Assembly (NCBI GenBank): GCA_903863035.1
Contig: CAIPAT010000176.1
Span: 1 to 51,287, forward strand
Reading direction: 5' to 3'
From: an uncultured Lentisphaeria bacterium
GTDB taxonomy: Bacteria > Verrucomicrobiota > Lentisphaeria > Victivallales > Victivallaceae
Length of the DNA stretch: 51,287 nt
In this document: piece by piece, positions 24,716 through 33,838 of the stretch
How positions within the stretch are numbered: the stretch's first letter is position 1
How the letters are laid out: every line of letters begins with the position of its first letter
Made by a program: the position numbers and the translations under genes
The notes under the pieces: model-generated
The model's input: the letters and a program-made list of their open reading frames with translations, nothing else
Told to the model about the DNA's origin: nothing
Database searches by the model: none

Positions 24716-26005
24716 GTGAAAGAAATAAAGGTTGGAATCATTGGTTTTGGGACTGTCGGAGCCGGCGTTGCTGCTAATCTGCTGAGTAACGAAGACGTCA
24801 TTGCCAAACGAACAGGTGTGAAGCTGGTTCTTTCAAAAATCGCCGATATTGATATCACACGCGATCGCGGCGTTAAAGTGCCGAAAAAGATATTGACTAC
24901 CGATGCGAAGGCATTGATCAAGGAAGTTGACGTTGTGGTCGAACTGGTCGGAGGCACCACTATTGCCAAGGATTTCATTCTGGAAGCGCTCAGACTGGGA
25001 AAACCGGTGGTTACCGCCAACAAGGCGCTACTGGCCAAGAAAGGCGAAGAACTGTTCGCCGCCGCCGAAAAATCCAAAGCGGATATTTATTACGAAGCCA
25101 GCGTGGCTGGCGGCATTCCGATCATCAAAGTGCTGCGCGAAGGCCTGGCTGCCAACCGGATACAGAAGATTTACGGGATTTTAAACGGCACTTGCAACTA
25201 TATTCTGACCAGGATGGAACGCGAAGGCCTGGATTTCGAGCCGATCCTCAAAGATGCGCAGGCGCTCGGTTATGCCGAAGCGGAACCGTCCCTGGATATT
25301 GACGGTTTTGATACCGCGCACAAAGCGGCGATTCTGGCGTCGCTGGCCTATGGCGAGTGGTTCGGCCTGGACCCCATTCATATTGAAGGTATCAGAGATA
25401 TTTCCCTTACCGACCTGCGGTTTGCCGATGAACTCGGTTACCGGATAAAACTGCTTGCCATCATCAAACAGGTCAAAGAAGATGTCCAGATTCGCGTGCA
25501 TCCGACGCTTATTCCGAAAAATACTCTGCTGGCCGGGATTGCCGAAGTATTCAACGGGGTTATGGTCAACGGCGATTATGTCGGCGACGCGCTTTTTTAC
25601 GGCAGAGGCGCCGGACGGAATGCCACCGCCAGTGCAGTGGTAGCCGACCTGATAGACGTGGCGCTGAACCTGAAATTCGGATCACACCGCCGCATTCCGG
25701 CGTTCCGGATCGGTCGTCAGTACCGCCATATTCTGCCGATGGATGAAGTCGAAACCAGATATTACATGCGTTTACAGGTAAAAGACAAACCCGGCGTAAT
25801 CGCCGCGGTAGCCAAGATACTGGGCGAAAAGGGCATCAGCATTTCCAGCATTATTCAGCGCGAAGGCCAGTCCGAAAATAATGTTTCCCTGTTGATTCTC
25901 ACACATCTGGCCATCGAGAAACAGGTCAAGGAGGCGATCACCGGAATTGAGAAATTGAAAGCGGTCTGTGACAAAGTTAAACTTTTAAGAATCGAGGATA
26001 TCTAA
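24716..26005 (+). CDS. hom: Homoserine dehydrogenase
   Basis: The 429-residue enzyme reduces aspartate semialdehyde to homoserine for threonine and methionine synthesis. It has the NAD(P) site GFGTVG (10-15), the lysine segment VVTANKALLAKKG, the substrate block GILNGTCNYILTRM and AEAEPSLDIDGFDTAHK, and a C-terminal ACT domain from about 348 (RLQVKDKPGVIAAVAKILGEKG) for feedback control. The length is typical of the monofunctional ACT-bearing form. The start codon is GTG with AAGGG 10 bases upstream. Aspartate kinase begins 1 base after the stop, so the two are translationally coupled. Confidence 0.97.
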   Translation: MKEIKVGIIGFGTVGAGVAANLLSNEDVIAKRTGVKLVLSKIADIDITRDRGVKVPKKILTTDAKALIKEVDVVVELVGGTTIAKDFILEALRLGKPVVTANKALLAKKGEELFAAAEKSKADIYYEASVAGGIPIIKVLREGLAANRIQKIYGILNGTCNYILTRMEREGLDFEPILKDAQALGYAEAEPSLDIDGFDTAHKAAILASLAYGEWFGLDPIHIEGIRDISLTDLRFADELGYRIKLLAIIKQVKEDVQIRVHPTLIPKNTLLAGIAEVFNGVMVNGDYVGDALFYGRGAGRNATASAVVADLIDVALNLKFGSHRRIPAFRIGRQYRHILPMDEVETRYYMRLQVKDKPGVIAAVAKILGEKGISISSIIQREGQSENNVSLLILTHLAIEKQVKEAITGIEKLKAVCDKVKLLRIEDI

Positions 26006-26006
26006 T

Positions 26007-27413
26007 ATGCCGGGAAAACATACTGTAGAGAAAATCGGCGGAACCTCCATGAGCAGGTTCGGCGATATCATGAACAACGTGATCATCGGCGACAGAAAAG
26101 GCTCCGCACTTTATAATCGCATATTCATTGTTTCCGCCTACGGCGGCATTACCAATTTGCTGCTTGAAGACAAGAAAACCGGCGAACCCGGTGTTTACGG
26201 TGTTTTCGCGCAGGATGGCAAAGAATGGGAAGTATCTCTGGAAAAAGTCCGGGCGAAGATGATTGAGCTCAACCGTTCGTTTGAGAGCATCGGGCTCGAC
26301 CAGAAAGACGCTGACTCGTTCATTAATGAACGCATTGATGGCATAAAAGTATGTCTGAAAGATCTGGCCAGGCTGCGTACTTTTGGTCATTTTACTCCGA
26401 AAGACTATCTGCCCGCTACCCGCGAGTTCCTGAGCGCCGTCGGCGAAGCCCACAGTGCTTACAATTCAGTGCAAATCCTCAAAAATCATGGAGTTAACGC
26501 AGTTTTTGTAGACCTCTCCGGCTGGAAGGAAAGCGAAGCCTGTTCAATTGAAGATACGATTCTGCGTAACTTTGAGGGGATTGACTTTGCCGTATCCATG
26601 CCGATCGTCACCGGCTATGCCAAATGTGCCGAAGGCATTATGAACCGGTTTGACCGCGGTTACAGCGAAATCACATTCAGCAAGGTCGCCGTGCTTACGG
26701 ATGCCTGCGAAGGGATCATTCATAAAGAGTTTCACCTCAGCACCGGCGATCCGAAGCTGATGGGCGCGGATAAAGTCAAGATCATCGGCAACACCAACTA
26801 TGACATTGCCGACCAGCTTGCCGATATGAATATGGAGGCGATTCATCCGAAAGCCTCAAAAGAAATGGAAATGAAGAATATTCATATCCGCGTTACCAAT
26901 GCGTTTGATCCGAAACATCCCGGGACGTTGATCACCAAAGATTACGTTTCTCCCGAACCGCGGGTCGAGATGATTTGCGGCCGCAAAGATATTCTTGCTA
27001 TTGAAGTATTTGATCCTGAGATGGTTGGACAGAGCGGCTATGACTTCAAGTTGCTCGAAAGTTTTGCCCGCTACAAGATCAGTTATATAGCCAAAAATAC
27101 CAATGCGAACACGATCACGCATTATGTTCCGCAGAAGAGTAAAGATTTGCAGGCATGTGTGGAAAGCATCCGGGCACATTTTCCGGCTGCCGAAATCACC
27201 ACCAGTGAAGTGGCAATCGTTTCCGTGATCGGTTCCAATATGAGGATTCCTGGTTTCCTCTATCGTGCCGCCAAGGCCCTGGCCGAAAAGAAGATCAACG
27301 TTCTGGCGCTGGACCAGTGTATGCGTCAGGTGAATATGCAGTTCATGATCGAGCGGGCGCATTACGAAGAAGCACAGCAGGCCCTGCACCGGGAATTTGT
27401 CGAAGTTCAGTAA
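26007..27413 (+). CDS. Aspartate kinase, ectoine-type (Ask_Ect-like)
   Basis: The 468-residue protein phosphorylates aspartate, the first step toward Thr, Met and Lys. The N-terminal motif is VEKIGGTSMS instead of KFGGTS; this, with the internal arrangement (SAYGGITNLLLEDKKTG, GYSEITFSKVAV, GADKVKIIGNTNYDIADQLA), matches the clade first noted beside ectoine genes. Two ACT domains close the protein; the second includes VSVIGSNMRIPGFLYRAAKALAEKKINVLAL. No ectoine genes are seen, and the tight coupling to homoserine dehydrogenase suggests a role in threonine/methionine supply. Confidence 0.92.
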   Translation: MPGKHTVEKIGGTSMSRFGDIMNNVIIGDRKGSALYNRIFIVSAYGGITNLLLEDKKTGEPGVYGVFAQDGKEWEVSLEKVRAKMIELNRSFESIGLDQKDADSFINERIDGIKVCLKDLARLRTFGHFTPKDYLPATREFLSAVGEAHSAYNSVQILKNHGVNAVFVDLSGWKESEACSIEDTILRNFEGIDFAVSMPIVTGYAKCAEGIMNRFDRGYSEITFSKVAVLTDACEGIIHKEFHLSTGDPKLMGADKVKIIGNTNYDIADQLADMNMEAIHPKASKEMEMKNIHIRVTNAFDPKHPGTLITKDYVSPEPRVEMICGRKDILAIEVFDPEMVGQSGYDFKLLESFARYKISYIAKNTNANTITHYVPQKSKDLQACVESIRAHFPAAEITTSEVAIVSVIGSNMRIPGFLYRAAKALAEKKINVLALDQCMRQVNMQFMIERAHYEEAQQALHREFVEVQ

Positions 27414-27447
27414 CCTGGCAAGCTGGTTTTGGCCTCCAATCCGTAGT

Positions 27448-27480
27448 TGCCGAACGGCTATTTGCTTTTCGGCAGGTTTT
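27448..27480 (+). terminator. Terminator after the hom-aspartate kinase operon
   Basis: TGCCGAA (27448-27454) pairs with TTCGGCA (27468-27474) around a 13-base loop, followed by GGTTTTG. It lies 35 bp after the aspartate kinase stop. Confidence 0.6.
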
Positions 27481-27536
27481 GTGATATTATTACATATAGT
27501 TGCAAAACAAGTGTTTACGGTAACTGGAGGATGAAG

Positions 27537-27731
27537 ATGGATTTAAAGCGTCGGTTCAAGCTTTTAGTTCTGGCTATCGCGCAATTCATTAAGTTTTTAC
27601 TTATCCTGGCAATTATCGGCGGGGCCGGTTACGGTATCTATTTTGTCTGGATGAATTTCATCAAGCAATCCACCTCCGCGGTGAACAGCGCCGGAGCGGC
27701 CAGAACAGAGAAAGTGCTTAACCCGAAATAA
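27537..27731 (+). CDS. Small single-pass membrane protein
   Basis: The 64-residue product (MDLKRRFKLLVLAIAQFIKF...) has a basic N-terminus and one hydrophobic segment at about 8-37, including LLILAIIGGAGYGIYFVWM, then a short polar tail (SAVNSAGAARTEKV). GGAGG (27526-27530) lies 6 bases before this ATG, whereas longer in-frame starts have no such site. No family is recognised. It may be a small envelope or regulatory peptide. Confidence 0.6.
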   Translation: MDLKRRFKLLVLAIAQFIKFLLILAIIGGAGYGIYFVWMNFIKQSTSAVNSAGAARTEKVLNPK

Positions 27732-27794
27732 TCCTTGTGTACGGATGTTATTTTGTAAACCATTTATATGGTTATATTGATGCAATAAAAAACA

Positions 27795-27814
27795 GGACTG
27801 GAGTGAACCAGTCC
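27795..27814. terminator. Hairpin between convergent small genes
   Basis: GGACTGG (27795-27801) and CCAGTCC (27808-27814) form a perfect 7-bp stem with a 6-base loop. It is flanked by AAAAAA on the left and a T-run (ATTTTTAT) on the right, so it can end both the membrane-protein transcript and the convergent lipoprotein transcript. Confidence 0.75.
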
Positions 27815-27836
27815 CGCTATATTTTTATCCAAGTGT

Positions 27837-28223
27837 TTATTTAACCGCGTTGCCGGATACTTCGACTGCTCTGTAGAAGCAGACAAAAGTCGGCATAATC
27901 CAGAAGCTGGAAGTATTTGACTTCAGGTCAAGAGTGCTGGTGCCGCCGAGAGCTTTGCTTTTTGTTGTAACCATATCGGTCACGGCTTTCACATTTACAG
28001 TGTCTTTACCCCATACTGTTGCGCCGGGCTTTTCGGTGTCGCCCCCGACAATCGGAATCGACAGGCAGTAAATACCCCAGTTGTCGCCATAAACATGAGC
28101 GACATTGGAACCGGCAGTGGCAATCTTCTGCCCGTTCAGTTCATCTGCGACCTGAACTGATGAGCATCCCTGAACAAGTGCGAGTGTGACGACTGCGGCG
28201 GCGAGAAGCATTAGCTTTTTCAT
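27837..28223 (-). CDS. Small predicted lipoprotein
   Basis: From ATG 28223 (AAAGGAGAGG upstream) the 128-residue protein has a signal sequence MKKLMLLAAAVVTLALVQGC with a lipobox at VQGC, then a mature domain with NVAHVYGDNWGIYCLSIPIVGG, VKAVTDMVTTKSKALGG and SFWIMPTFVCFYRAVEVSGNAVK. An upstream in-frame ATG at 28295 would add 24 non-signal residues and is less likely. The mature part resembles small PVC-type lipoproteins of unknown function, but I cannot name a domain with confidence. Confidence 0.75.
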   Translation of the reverse strand: MKKLMLLAAAVVTLALVQGCSSVQVADELNGQKIATAGSNVAHVYGDNWGIYCLSIPIVGGDTEKPGATVWGKDTVNVKAVTDMVTTKSKALGGTSTLDLKSNTSSFWIMPTFVCFYRAVEVSGNAVK

Positions 28224-28396
28224 GTTTCCTCTCCTTTTGTTATTTTTTCTGACGGAACAAACAAGTGACTTTCGTCCATATTGTCCAGTCAGCATTTAAA
28301 TAGCGACGCATATCATCCATACGCCCGTTTTTACATTAGCAAACTGAAAATATTTGTCAAGGAATAAAAAATAAATAAATGTAATTTCAACTTTAT

Positions 28397-28452
28397 TTTG
28401 TAATGGCTCCACGCATTTCTTTGAAGGGGCGTGGGTACTGAGCCATTACAAA
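28397..28452 (+). promoter_or_regulatory. Long hairpin upstream of the RND operon
   Basis: TTTGTAATGGCTC (28397-28409) pairs perfectly with GAGCCATTACAAA (28440-28452), and an inner CACGC/GCGTG pair (28410-28414, 28429-28433) extends the stem past a bulge. An A-run follows on the plus strand and T-runs flank both sides. It could be a terminator (including for readthrough on the minus strand), a regulated 5' structure for the efflux genes, or a repressor site. Confidence 0.55.
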
Positions 28453-28646
28453 AAAAGGTGTATTTTTTTTACAATCTGATATTTCTCTTGAAAAAAGCGA
28501 AAATAAATTTATCTTCTAATAGACGGGGAATATTTGTTTTTGATTAATATAATTTTTTTAAAATATAAAGGCGGCGGAAAATGGTTGCGTTTTTCAGAAT
28601 TGATTCAACTGGAAATTATCTGTCGCGTTTTTACCATGGAGGTGAC

Positions 28647-29918
28647 ATGAAGGCAATAGGCATTGGCGCGGCGCTATTTTCTTTGATGTTAATTTTTTCA
28701 GGTTGTAAAGAGCAGCCTTCGCCTCCGAATGTAATTCCAGCGGTAGTGGTAGCCCCGGCAGTCATGGGCTCGATTTCGCCGCATTCAACAGAAGTCGGGC
28801 AGGTTGTTGCCTATGACCATGTAAAGCTGATGGCCAGGGTTAGCGGCTTTCTGGTTAAAAAGAATTTCCAGGAAGGTCAGACGGTAAAGGAAGGCACGCT
28901 GCTCTATATGATTGAGCAGGCCCAGTATATCGCCGATGTAAAAGCCGCTCAGGCAACACTGATGATGATGCAGGCCAGCCAGAAAAATGCTGATATAAAC
29001 TATGTCCGCCAAAAGGAATTGTACCAGAAAGACGCGGTTTCACAGAAAGTTTATGATGACGCGACCGCGAAAAAGATGGAAAGCGATGCCAGCGTTCTCG
29101 GAGCCCAGGCTAAACTGGATCAGGCCAATCTTAACTTGAGTTATACTGAAATCAAAGCGCCGTTTGACGGCAGGGTCGGCCTGGCAGTTTACAGCGTGGG
29201 CAATCTGGTGGGTCCGGAAAGCGGAATGCTGGCGGATATTGCCAGAATCGACCCAGCCCGCGTACAATTCAACTTAAGTGAAGTCGATCTGCTCGACTTT
29301 ATGCGCGACAAGGATAATGTTAAAAAGGATTTCCTGGTTGTAAAACTGTTTTTTCAGGATGGCAAGCCATATGACCAGCATGGAGAAATAACATTCTGGA
29401 ATAATAAGGTAAATTCTTCGACCGGAACCTTGTTGATGCAGGCGACATTTCCGAATCCTAAATCGCTTTTAATGCCCGGCATGTATGTTAAGGTCAGAAT
29501 AGAGATTAAAGAAGCAACCATGGCGGTAATGGTTCCCCGGAATGCCGTTATTGAAGACCAGACCGGTAAATCTGTTCTGGTGGTCAATAAATCAAATATA
29601 GTAGAGCGACGCAAAGTCGTGCCTGCCGCCGATCAGGAGCAGGATATGGATATCGGTCTGAAGTCCGGTCTGGAAGCTGGTGAAATGGTCATCGTGGACG
29701 GTATTCAGAAAGTCAGGCCGGGCATTAAAGTCAAAGCCGAAGTAATGGTCGTTCCAAGCCCGCTTAACGCAGCCGGCTCATCGTCCTCCGCTGTCGACAG
29801 TGCGGCTCCGTCCCCCAGTCAGGAGTTATTGACGAAGTCTTCAAATAACGCGCCGCTGCCGAAGCTGGTATTACCTAAACCGGAACCGAAGACGGAACAT
29901 AAATCAACCAGACGCTAA
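28647..29918 (+). CDS. RND efflux periplasmic adaptor (membrane fusion) lipoprotein
   Basis: The 423-residue protein starts at ATG 28647, directly after GGAGGTGAC; an upstream in-frame ATG lacks a signal. It has a lipoprotein signal with the lipobox FSGC, a biotinyl-lipoyl-like half (GQVVAYDHVKLMARVSGFLVKKNFQEGQTVKEGTLLYMIE) and a coiled-coil hairpin (about 95-150, QATLMMMQASQKNADINYVRQKEL). The second lipoyl half follows (APFDGRVGLAVYSVGNLV), then a beta-barrel and membrane-proximal domain. It links the inner-membrane RND pump (next gene, 10-bp gap) to an outer-membrane channel, which is not encoded here. The Ser/Pro-rich tail is low complexity. Confidence 0.95.
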   Translation: MKAIGIGAALFSLMLIFSGCKEQPSPPNVIPAVVVAPAVMGSISPHSTEVGQVVAYDHVKLMARVSGFLVKKNFQEGQTVKEGTLLYMIEQAQYIADVKAAQATLMMMQASQKNADINYVRQKELYQKDAVSQKVYDDATAKKMESDASVLGAQAKLDQANLNLSYTEIKAPFDGRVGLAVYSVGNLVGPESGMLADIARIDPARVQFNLSEVDLLDFMRDKDNVKKDFLVVKLFFQDGKPYDQHGEITFWNNKVNSSTGTLLMQATFPNPKSLLMPGMYVKVRIEIKEATMAVMVPRNAVIEDQTGKSVLVVNKSNIVERRKVVPAADQEQDMDIGLKSGLEAGEMVIVDGIQKVRPGIKVKAEVMVVPSPLNAAGSSSSAVDSAAPSPSQELLTKSSNNAPLPKLVLPKPEPKTEHKSTRR

Positions 29919-29928
29919 AGGGGCTAAT

Positions 29929-32900
29929 ATGATCAGCCGTTTTTTTATTGAACGACCGAAATTCTCATTCGTAGTTTCTATTGTCATTACCCTGGCGGGT
30001 TTTATCGCGATGCTGGCGCTGCCGGTGACCCAGTACCCGGACATTGTGCCGTCGCAGGTGCAGGTTACCGCAACGTATCCCGGAGCGGATGCCATGACCG
30101 TCCAGCAGACGGTCGTCGAGCCGATTGAAGCCCAGGTTAATGGTGTCAAGGATATGCTTTATATGTCTTCGACCAGTTCGGATTCCGGAGCAGCGGTTAC
30201 CACGGTGACTTTCGCGCCGGGGACCAGCGGAGACATGAATACGGTTAATGTGCAGAACCGGGTGAACTGGGCCAGCGCCAATCTGCCGGACGAAGTCAGG
30301 CGTCAAGGCGTTATTGTAAAAGAGAAATCCAGCAACATGCTGCTGGTAATTTGTATTTACTCGCCTAAAGGAACTTATGATTCGCTGTTTCTCAGTAATT
30401 ATGCTTCAATCAATATCGAGGATGAGATCAGCCGTATCCCTGGAATCAGCGATGTCTACATGCTTGGCGAATTGAAATATTCCATGCGTATCTGGCTTAA
30501 CCCGGATAAAATGGCCAGCCTGAAAATGACTACTGAAGATATCAGCAAGGCCATAAAATCTCAAAACATTCAGGTCTCCGCCGGAGCTATCGGTGATTCC
30601 CCGTGCAGTGATAAACAGCTTTTGCGGCTCACTGTTCAAACGCAGGGACGCTTGAAAGACGTCGAAGAATTCAAGAATATCGTTATCAGACAGACTCCTG
30701 ACGGTGCCAGTGTCAAAATTAAGGATGTCGCTAAAGTGGATCTTGGCGCGGAAAATTACAACTCTACCGGCTGGCTGAACGGTAAACCGTCATCCCTGCT
30801 GGCCGTATATCAGTTTAATGACGCCAACGGCCTGAATATTGCCAAAGACTGCATCGCCAAACTGGAGGAGCTTAAAAAACGCTTTCCCAATGATCTTGAC
30901 TATGGCATTAAATACGATACTACGAAATTTATCAAGACTTCCATTGAAGAAATGATTCTCACGCTTTTTGAAGCGGTTTTTCTGGTCATTCTGATCACGT
31001 TCATCTTTCTGCAGGACTGGCGCGCCACGCTGATTCCAACTATCGCCATCCCGGTCTCGCTGATCGGCACTTTCGCGGTGCTGCTGGCTGTCGGTTATAC
31101 CATCAATCTGATTACCCTGTTCGGGCTGATCCTGGCGATCGGCATCGTGGTTGATGACGCTATTGTGGTTATTGAAAACGTCAACCGGCTGATGACCGAA
31201 GAAAATCTGCCGCCGAAAGAGGCCGCCATTAAAACCATGGAGCAGGTTACCGGTCCGGTTATCGCGACAACCATGGTGCTGCTGGCTATGTTCATCCCGA
31301 TTTGTTTTCTGCCGGGAATCACCGGTGAAATGTACCGCCAGTTTGGCGTTACCATTTCCGTTGCGGTGCTGATCTCCTCGATTAACGCGCTGTCGCTAAG
31401 TCCGGCATTGAGCGCGCTGATCCTGCGTCCGCCTGGAGCTGTACCGAAAAAGAAATTTTTCTTCTTCCGCTGGTTTGACTTTGTTTTCGGCAAAATATCC
31501 GTAAGTTTTGCCGCAATCGTCAGTACGCTGGTAAGAAAATCGGTATTGATATTATTAATGTACATGGTGATGATGTTTGTTTCTTATAAACTATACGGAC
31601 TGCTGCCGACCGGATTTATACCGGAGGAAGACCAGGGTGCTTTCTTTATCAATGTTCAGCTGCCTGACGGTTCAGCGCTGCCGCGCACCCAGAGAGTTGT
31701 TGATAAAGTTACTGAAATGGCGAAAAGCACTCCCGGCGTCAGTGATGTGATTGTCACCTCCGGATACAGTATTTTAACTGGAACAGCCGCGTCAAATAAC
31801 GCCATGGTTATTGTTATTCTTGATGACTGGGCTAAACGCAAAACTCCGGCATTGCAGCAGGATGCGATTATAAATAAATTGCGCGGGGAATTGTATCAGA
31901 TACCGGAGGCTATGGTCATGCCTTTTACTGTTCCGGCGATTCCAGGACTGGGCAGCTCCGGCGGTTTTTCTTTTGTCATTGAAGATACTACCGGAACCAA
32001 TCCGCAACGGCTGGCCGGGGCGGCCAACGATTTGATCGTTAAGGCGAATGAAGATCCGGCAATGACCGGTGTATTCTCCACTTTCAGGTCCAGTGTCCCC
32101 CAGATATATATCAAGGTTGACCGCGAAAAAGCCTTGAAAATGGGGGTTGAGATTCAGGATATCAACGATGCGTTCCAGGGGCTGCTTGGATATTCCTACA
32201 TCAACGATTTCAATAAATTCGGCAAAGTGTATAAAGTCGAAATTCAGGCGCAATCACAGTTCCGCTCTGACATCACCGGCCTTTCTTCGATAAAATTACG
32301 CAACAGTAATGGCGAAATGGTACCGCTGGATACGCTGATCGAAGTCGAAACCAGGTTCGGTCCGCAATTCCTTACCCGCTATAATATGTATTCCTCGTTG
32401 ACGGTAAACGGTTCGGCTCCTGCCGGGCAGAGTTCCGGACAGGCGATGAAGGCTATGGAGAAATTAGCGGATAAAACTCTGCCGTCAGGAATGAAGTATG
32501 AATGGACCGACATGTCATATCAGGAAAAACTGGCCGGCGGCAAAGTTATCTTTGTTTTTATTCTGGCGCTGTTTTTCATCTATCTGTTCCTGGTGGCGCA
32601 GTATGAAAGCTGGATGATTCCGATTGCGGTTATGCTCTCGGTGCCGATTGCGTTCATCGGCGCGCTGGCCGCGTTGTTTACGCGCGGGATCGACAACAAT
32701 ATTTATACTCAGGTTGGATTCGTACTGCTTTTCGGGCTGGCGGCAAAAACCGCCATCCTGATTGTCGAATTTGCCAAAGAATTGTGCGAGAAAGATGAAA
32801 ATATGTCTCCGGCGGATGCCGCAATTCATGCCGCAAAACTGCGTTTCCGCGCTGTTGTCATGACCGCAATTTCGTTTGTTCTGGGAGTGCTGCCGCTGGT

Positions 32901-33081
32901 CACCGCATCAGGCGCCGGAGCCTTGAGCCGCCGTGCGCTGGGTACCACGGTTTTCGGTGGAATGGCTGTATCGTGCATATTTGGAACCATCCTGATTCCT
33001 TCGTTTTTTGTTGTAATCATGCTGGTAATCGGCAAAAAGAAGCGTAATAATAAAGAAGCAGTAAAAACTGTTTCTGAGTAA
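29929..33081 (+). CDS. RND family (HAE1) multidrug efflux transporter
   Basis: The 1050-residue pump has the AcrB/MexF architecture: TM1 near the N-terminus, porter domain with SSTSDSGAAVTTVTFAPGTSGDMNTVNVQNRV, and TM4 GIVVDDAIVVIENVNRL carrying the paired aspartates of the proton relay (about 405-406). The second porter half includes a phenylalanine/glycine-rich loop, and the final TM bundle (GFVLLFGLAAKTAILIVEFAK) carries the conserved lysine. Length and motifs are standard. It probably exports hydrophobic drugs or bile-type compounds, with substrate range unknown. It is co-transcribed with the adaptor and with the repeat protein 39 bp downstream. Confidence 0.97.
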   Translation: MISRFFIERPKFSFVVSIVITLAGFIAMLALPVTQYPDIVPSQVQVTATYPGADAMTVQQTVVEPIEAQVNGVKDMLYMSSTSSDSGAAVTTVTFAPGTSGDMNTVNVQNRVNWASANLPDEVRRQGVIVKEKSSNMLLVICIYSPKGTYDSLFLSNYASINIEDEISRIPGISDVYMLGELKYSMRIWLNPDKMASLKMTTEDISKAIKSQNIQVSAGAIGDSPCSDKQLLRLTVQTQGRLKDVEEFKNIVIRQTPDGASVKIKDVAKVDLGAENYNSTGWLNGKPSSLLAVYQFNDANGLNIAKDCIAKLEELKKRFPNDLDYGIKYDTTKFIKTSIEEMILTLFEAVFLVILITFIFLQDWRATLIPTIAIPVSLIGTFAVLLAVGYTINLITLFGLILAIGIVVDDAIVVIENVNRLMTEENLPPKEAAIKTMEQVTGPVIATTMVLLAMFIPICFLPGITGEMYRQFGVTISVAVLISSINALSLSPALSALILRPPGAVPKKKFFFFRWFDFVFGKISVSFAAIVSTLVRKSVLILLMYMVMMFVSYKLYGLLPTGFIPEEDQGAFFINVQLPDGSALPRTQRVVDKVTEMAKSTPGVSDVIVTSGYSILTGTAASNNAMVIVILDDWAKRKTPALQQDAIINKLRGELYQIPEAMVMPFTVPAIPGLGSSGGFSFVIEDTTGTNPQRLAGAANDLIVKANEDPAMTGVFSTFRSSVPQIYIKVDREKALKMGVEIQDINDAFQGLLGYSYINDFNKFGKVYKVEIQAQSQFRSDITGLSSIKLRNSNGEMVPLDTLIEVETRFGPQFLTRYNMYSSLTVNGSAPAGQSSGQAMKAMEKLADKTLPSGMKYEWTDMSYQEKLAGGKVIFVFILALFFIYLFLVAQYESWMIPIAVMLSVPIAFIGALAALFTRGIDNNIYTQVGFVLLFGLAAKTAILIVEFAKELCEKDENMSPADAAIHAAKLRFRAVVMTAISFVLGVLPLVTASGAGALSRRALGTTVFGGMAVSCIFGTILIPSFFVVIMLVIGKKKRNNKEAVKTVSE

Positions 33082-33120
33082 GCATAATTAAATATCAATA
33101 ACTTTACTGTGGAGTAAAAA

Positions 33121-33828
33121 ATGAGATTTTTATTAATCGCCGCTATGATTTTTGCCGCCTCTTTCGCAATACAGGCAGCGGATGCCGATGCCACGGCCAA
33201 ACCTGAAGCGCAGCCTCTGGACAAATCAACTCCCATCCAGGTGGGGTTCTGGTTTGATACTCCGGAGTGTACTAAAACTTCGAATGTCTACGGATTCAAG
33301 ACCGGTCAGGTGGTCAGTTCCGGCATTGGCCGCGTTTATGGTCTGGAAGCTTCATGGCTTATTTCCGCGACAGAAAACATCGGCGGCGTTCAGACTGCCG
33401 GCATTGGCTGTTCCAGTAAAAACCTGGACGGAATTCAAGCAGCGATTCCATATTGCATGAATAGTGAAGAGCTCAACGGACTTCAGGCCAGTATTCTAAA
33501 CCTGGCTTCCAATATTAGCGGCTTTCAGCCCGGCGCAGTCAATGTGGCCAATGATATCCACGGACTTCAACTGGCTGTGCTCACCAATATTTCCCAGGAT
33601 GTTTACGGGATGCAGGCAGGGGTGGCGAATTACGCTAAAAATTTAAACGGAGTTCAGCTCAGCGTGGTCAATGTTTCCGGCGGTGGAGATTGTATGCAGA
33701 TTGGTCTGGTCAACGTCGGGTTCAGGCGCGGCATTCAATTCGGGCTGGTTAATTATATCAGAGACGGCTGGTTTCCGTTCTGTCCGTTTGTCAATTATTC
33801 CTGGAAAATAGTCAGGCATCTGGATTGA
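33121..33828 (+). CDS. LA_2272-type surface repeat protein
   Basis: The 235-residue protein has a signal peptide (MRFLLIAAMIFAASFAIQAA). A tandem array of degenerate units of about 20 residues then follows (about 90-220), each with GxQ and a following N: GVQTAGIG, GIQAAIP, GLQASILN, GFQPGAVN, GLQLAVLTN, GMQAGVAN, GVQLSVVN. This is the repeat of LA_2272 surface proteins, predicted to form a beta-solenoid-like or barrel-associated structure at the cell surface. TGGAG precedes the ATG. Lying in the RND operon, it may associate with the pump or the outer membrane, but this is positional inference. Confidence 0.75.
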   Translation: MRFLLIAAMIFAASFAIQAADADATAKPEAQPLDKSTPIQVGFWFDTPECTKTSNVYGFKTGQVVSSGIGRVYGLEASWLISATENIGGVQTAGIGCSSKNLDGIQAAIPYCMNSEELNGLQASILNLASNISGFQPGAVNVANDIHGLQLAVLTNISQDVYGMQAGVANYAKNLNGVQLSVVNVSGGGDCMQIGLVNVGFRRGIQFGLVNYIRDGWFPFCPFVNYSWKIVRHLD

Positions 33829-33838
33829 TGCAATCCCG

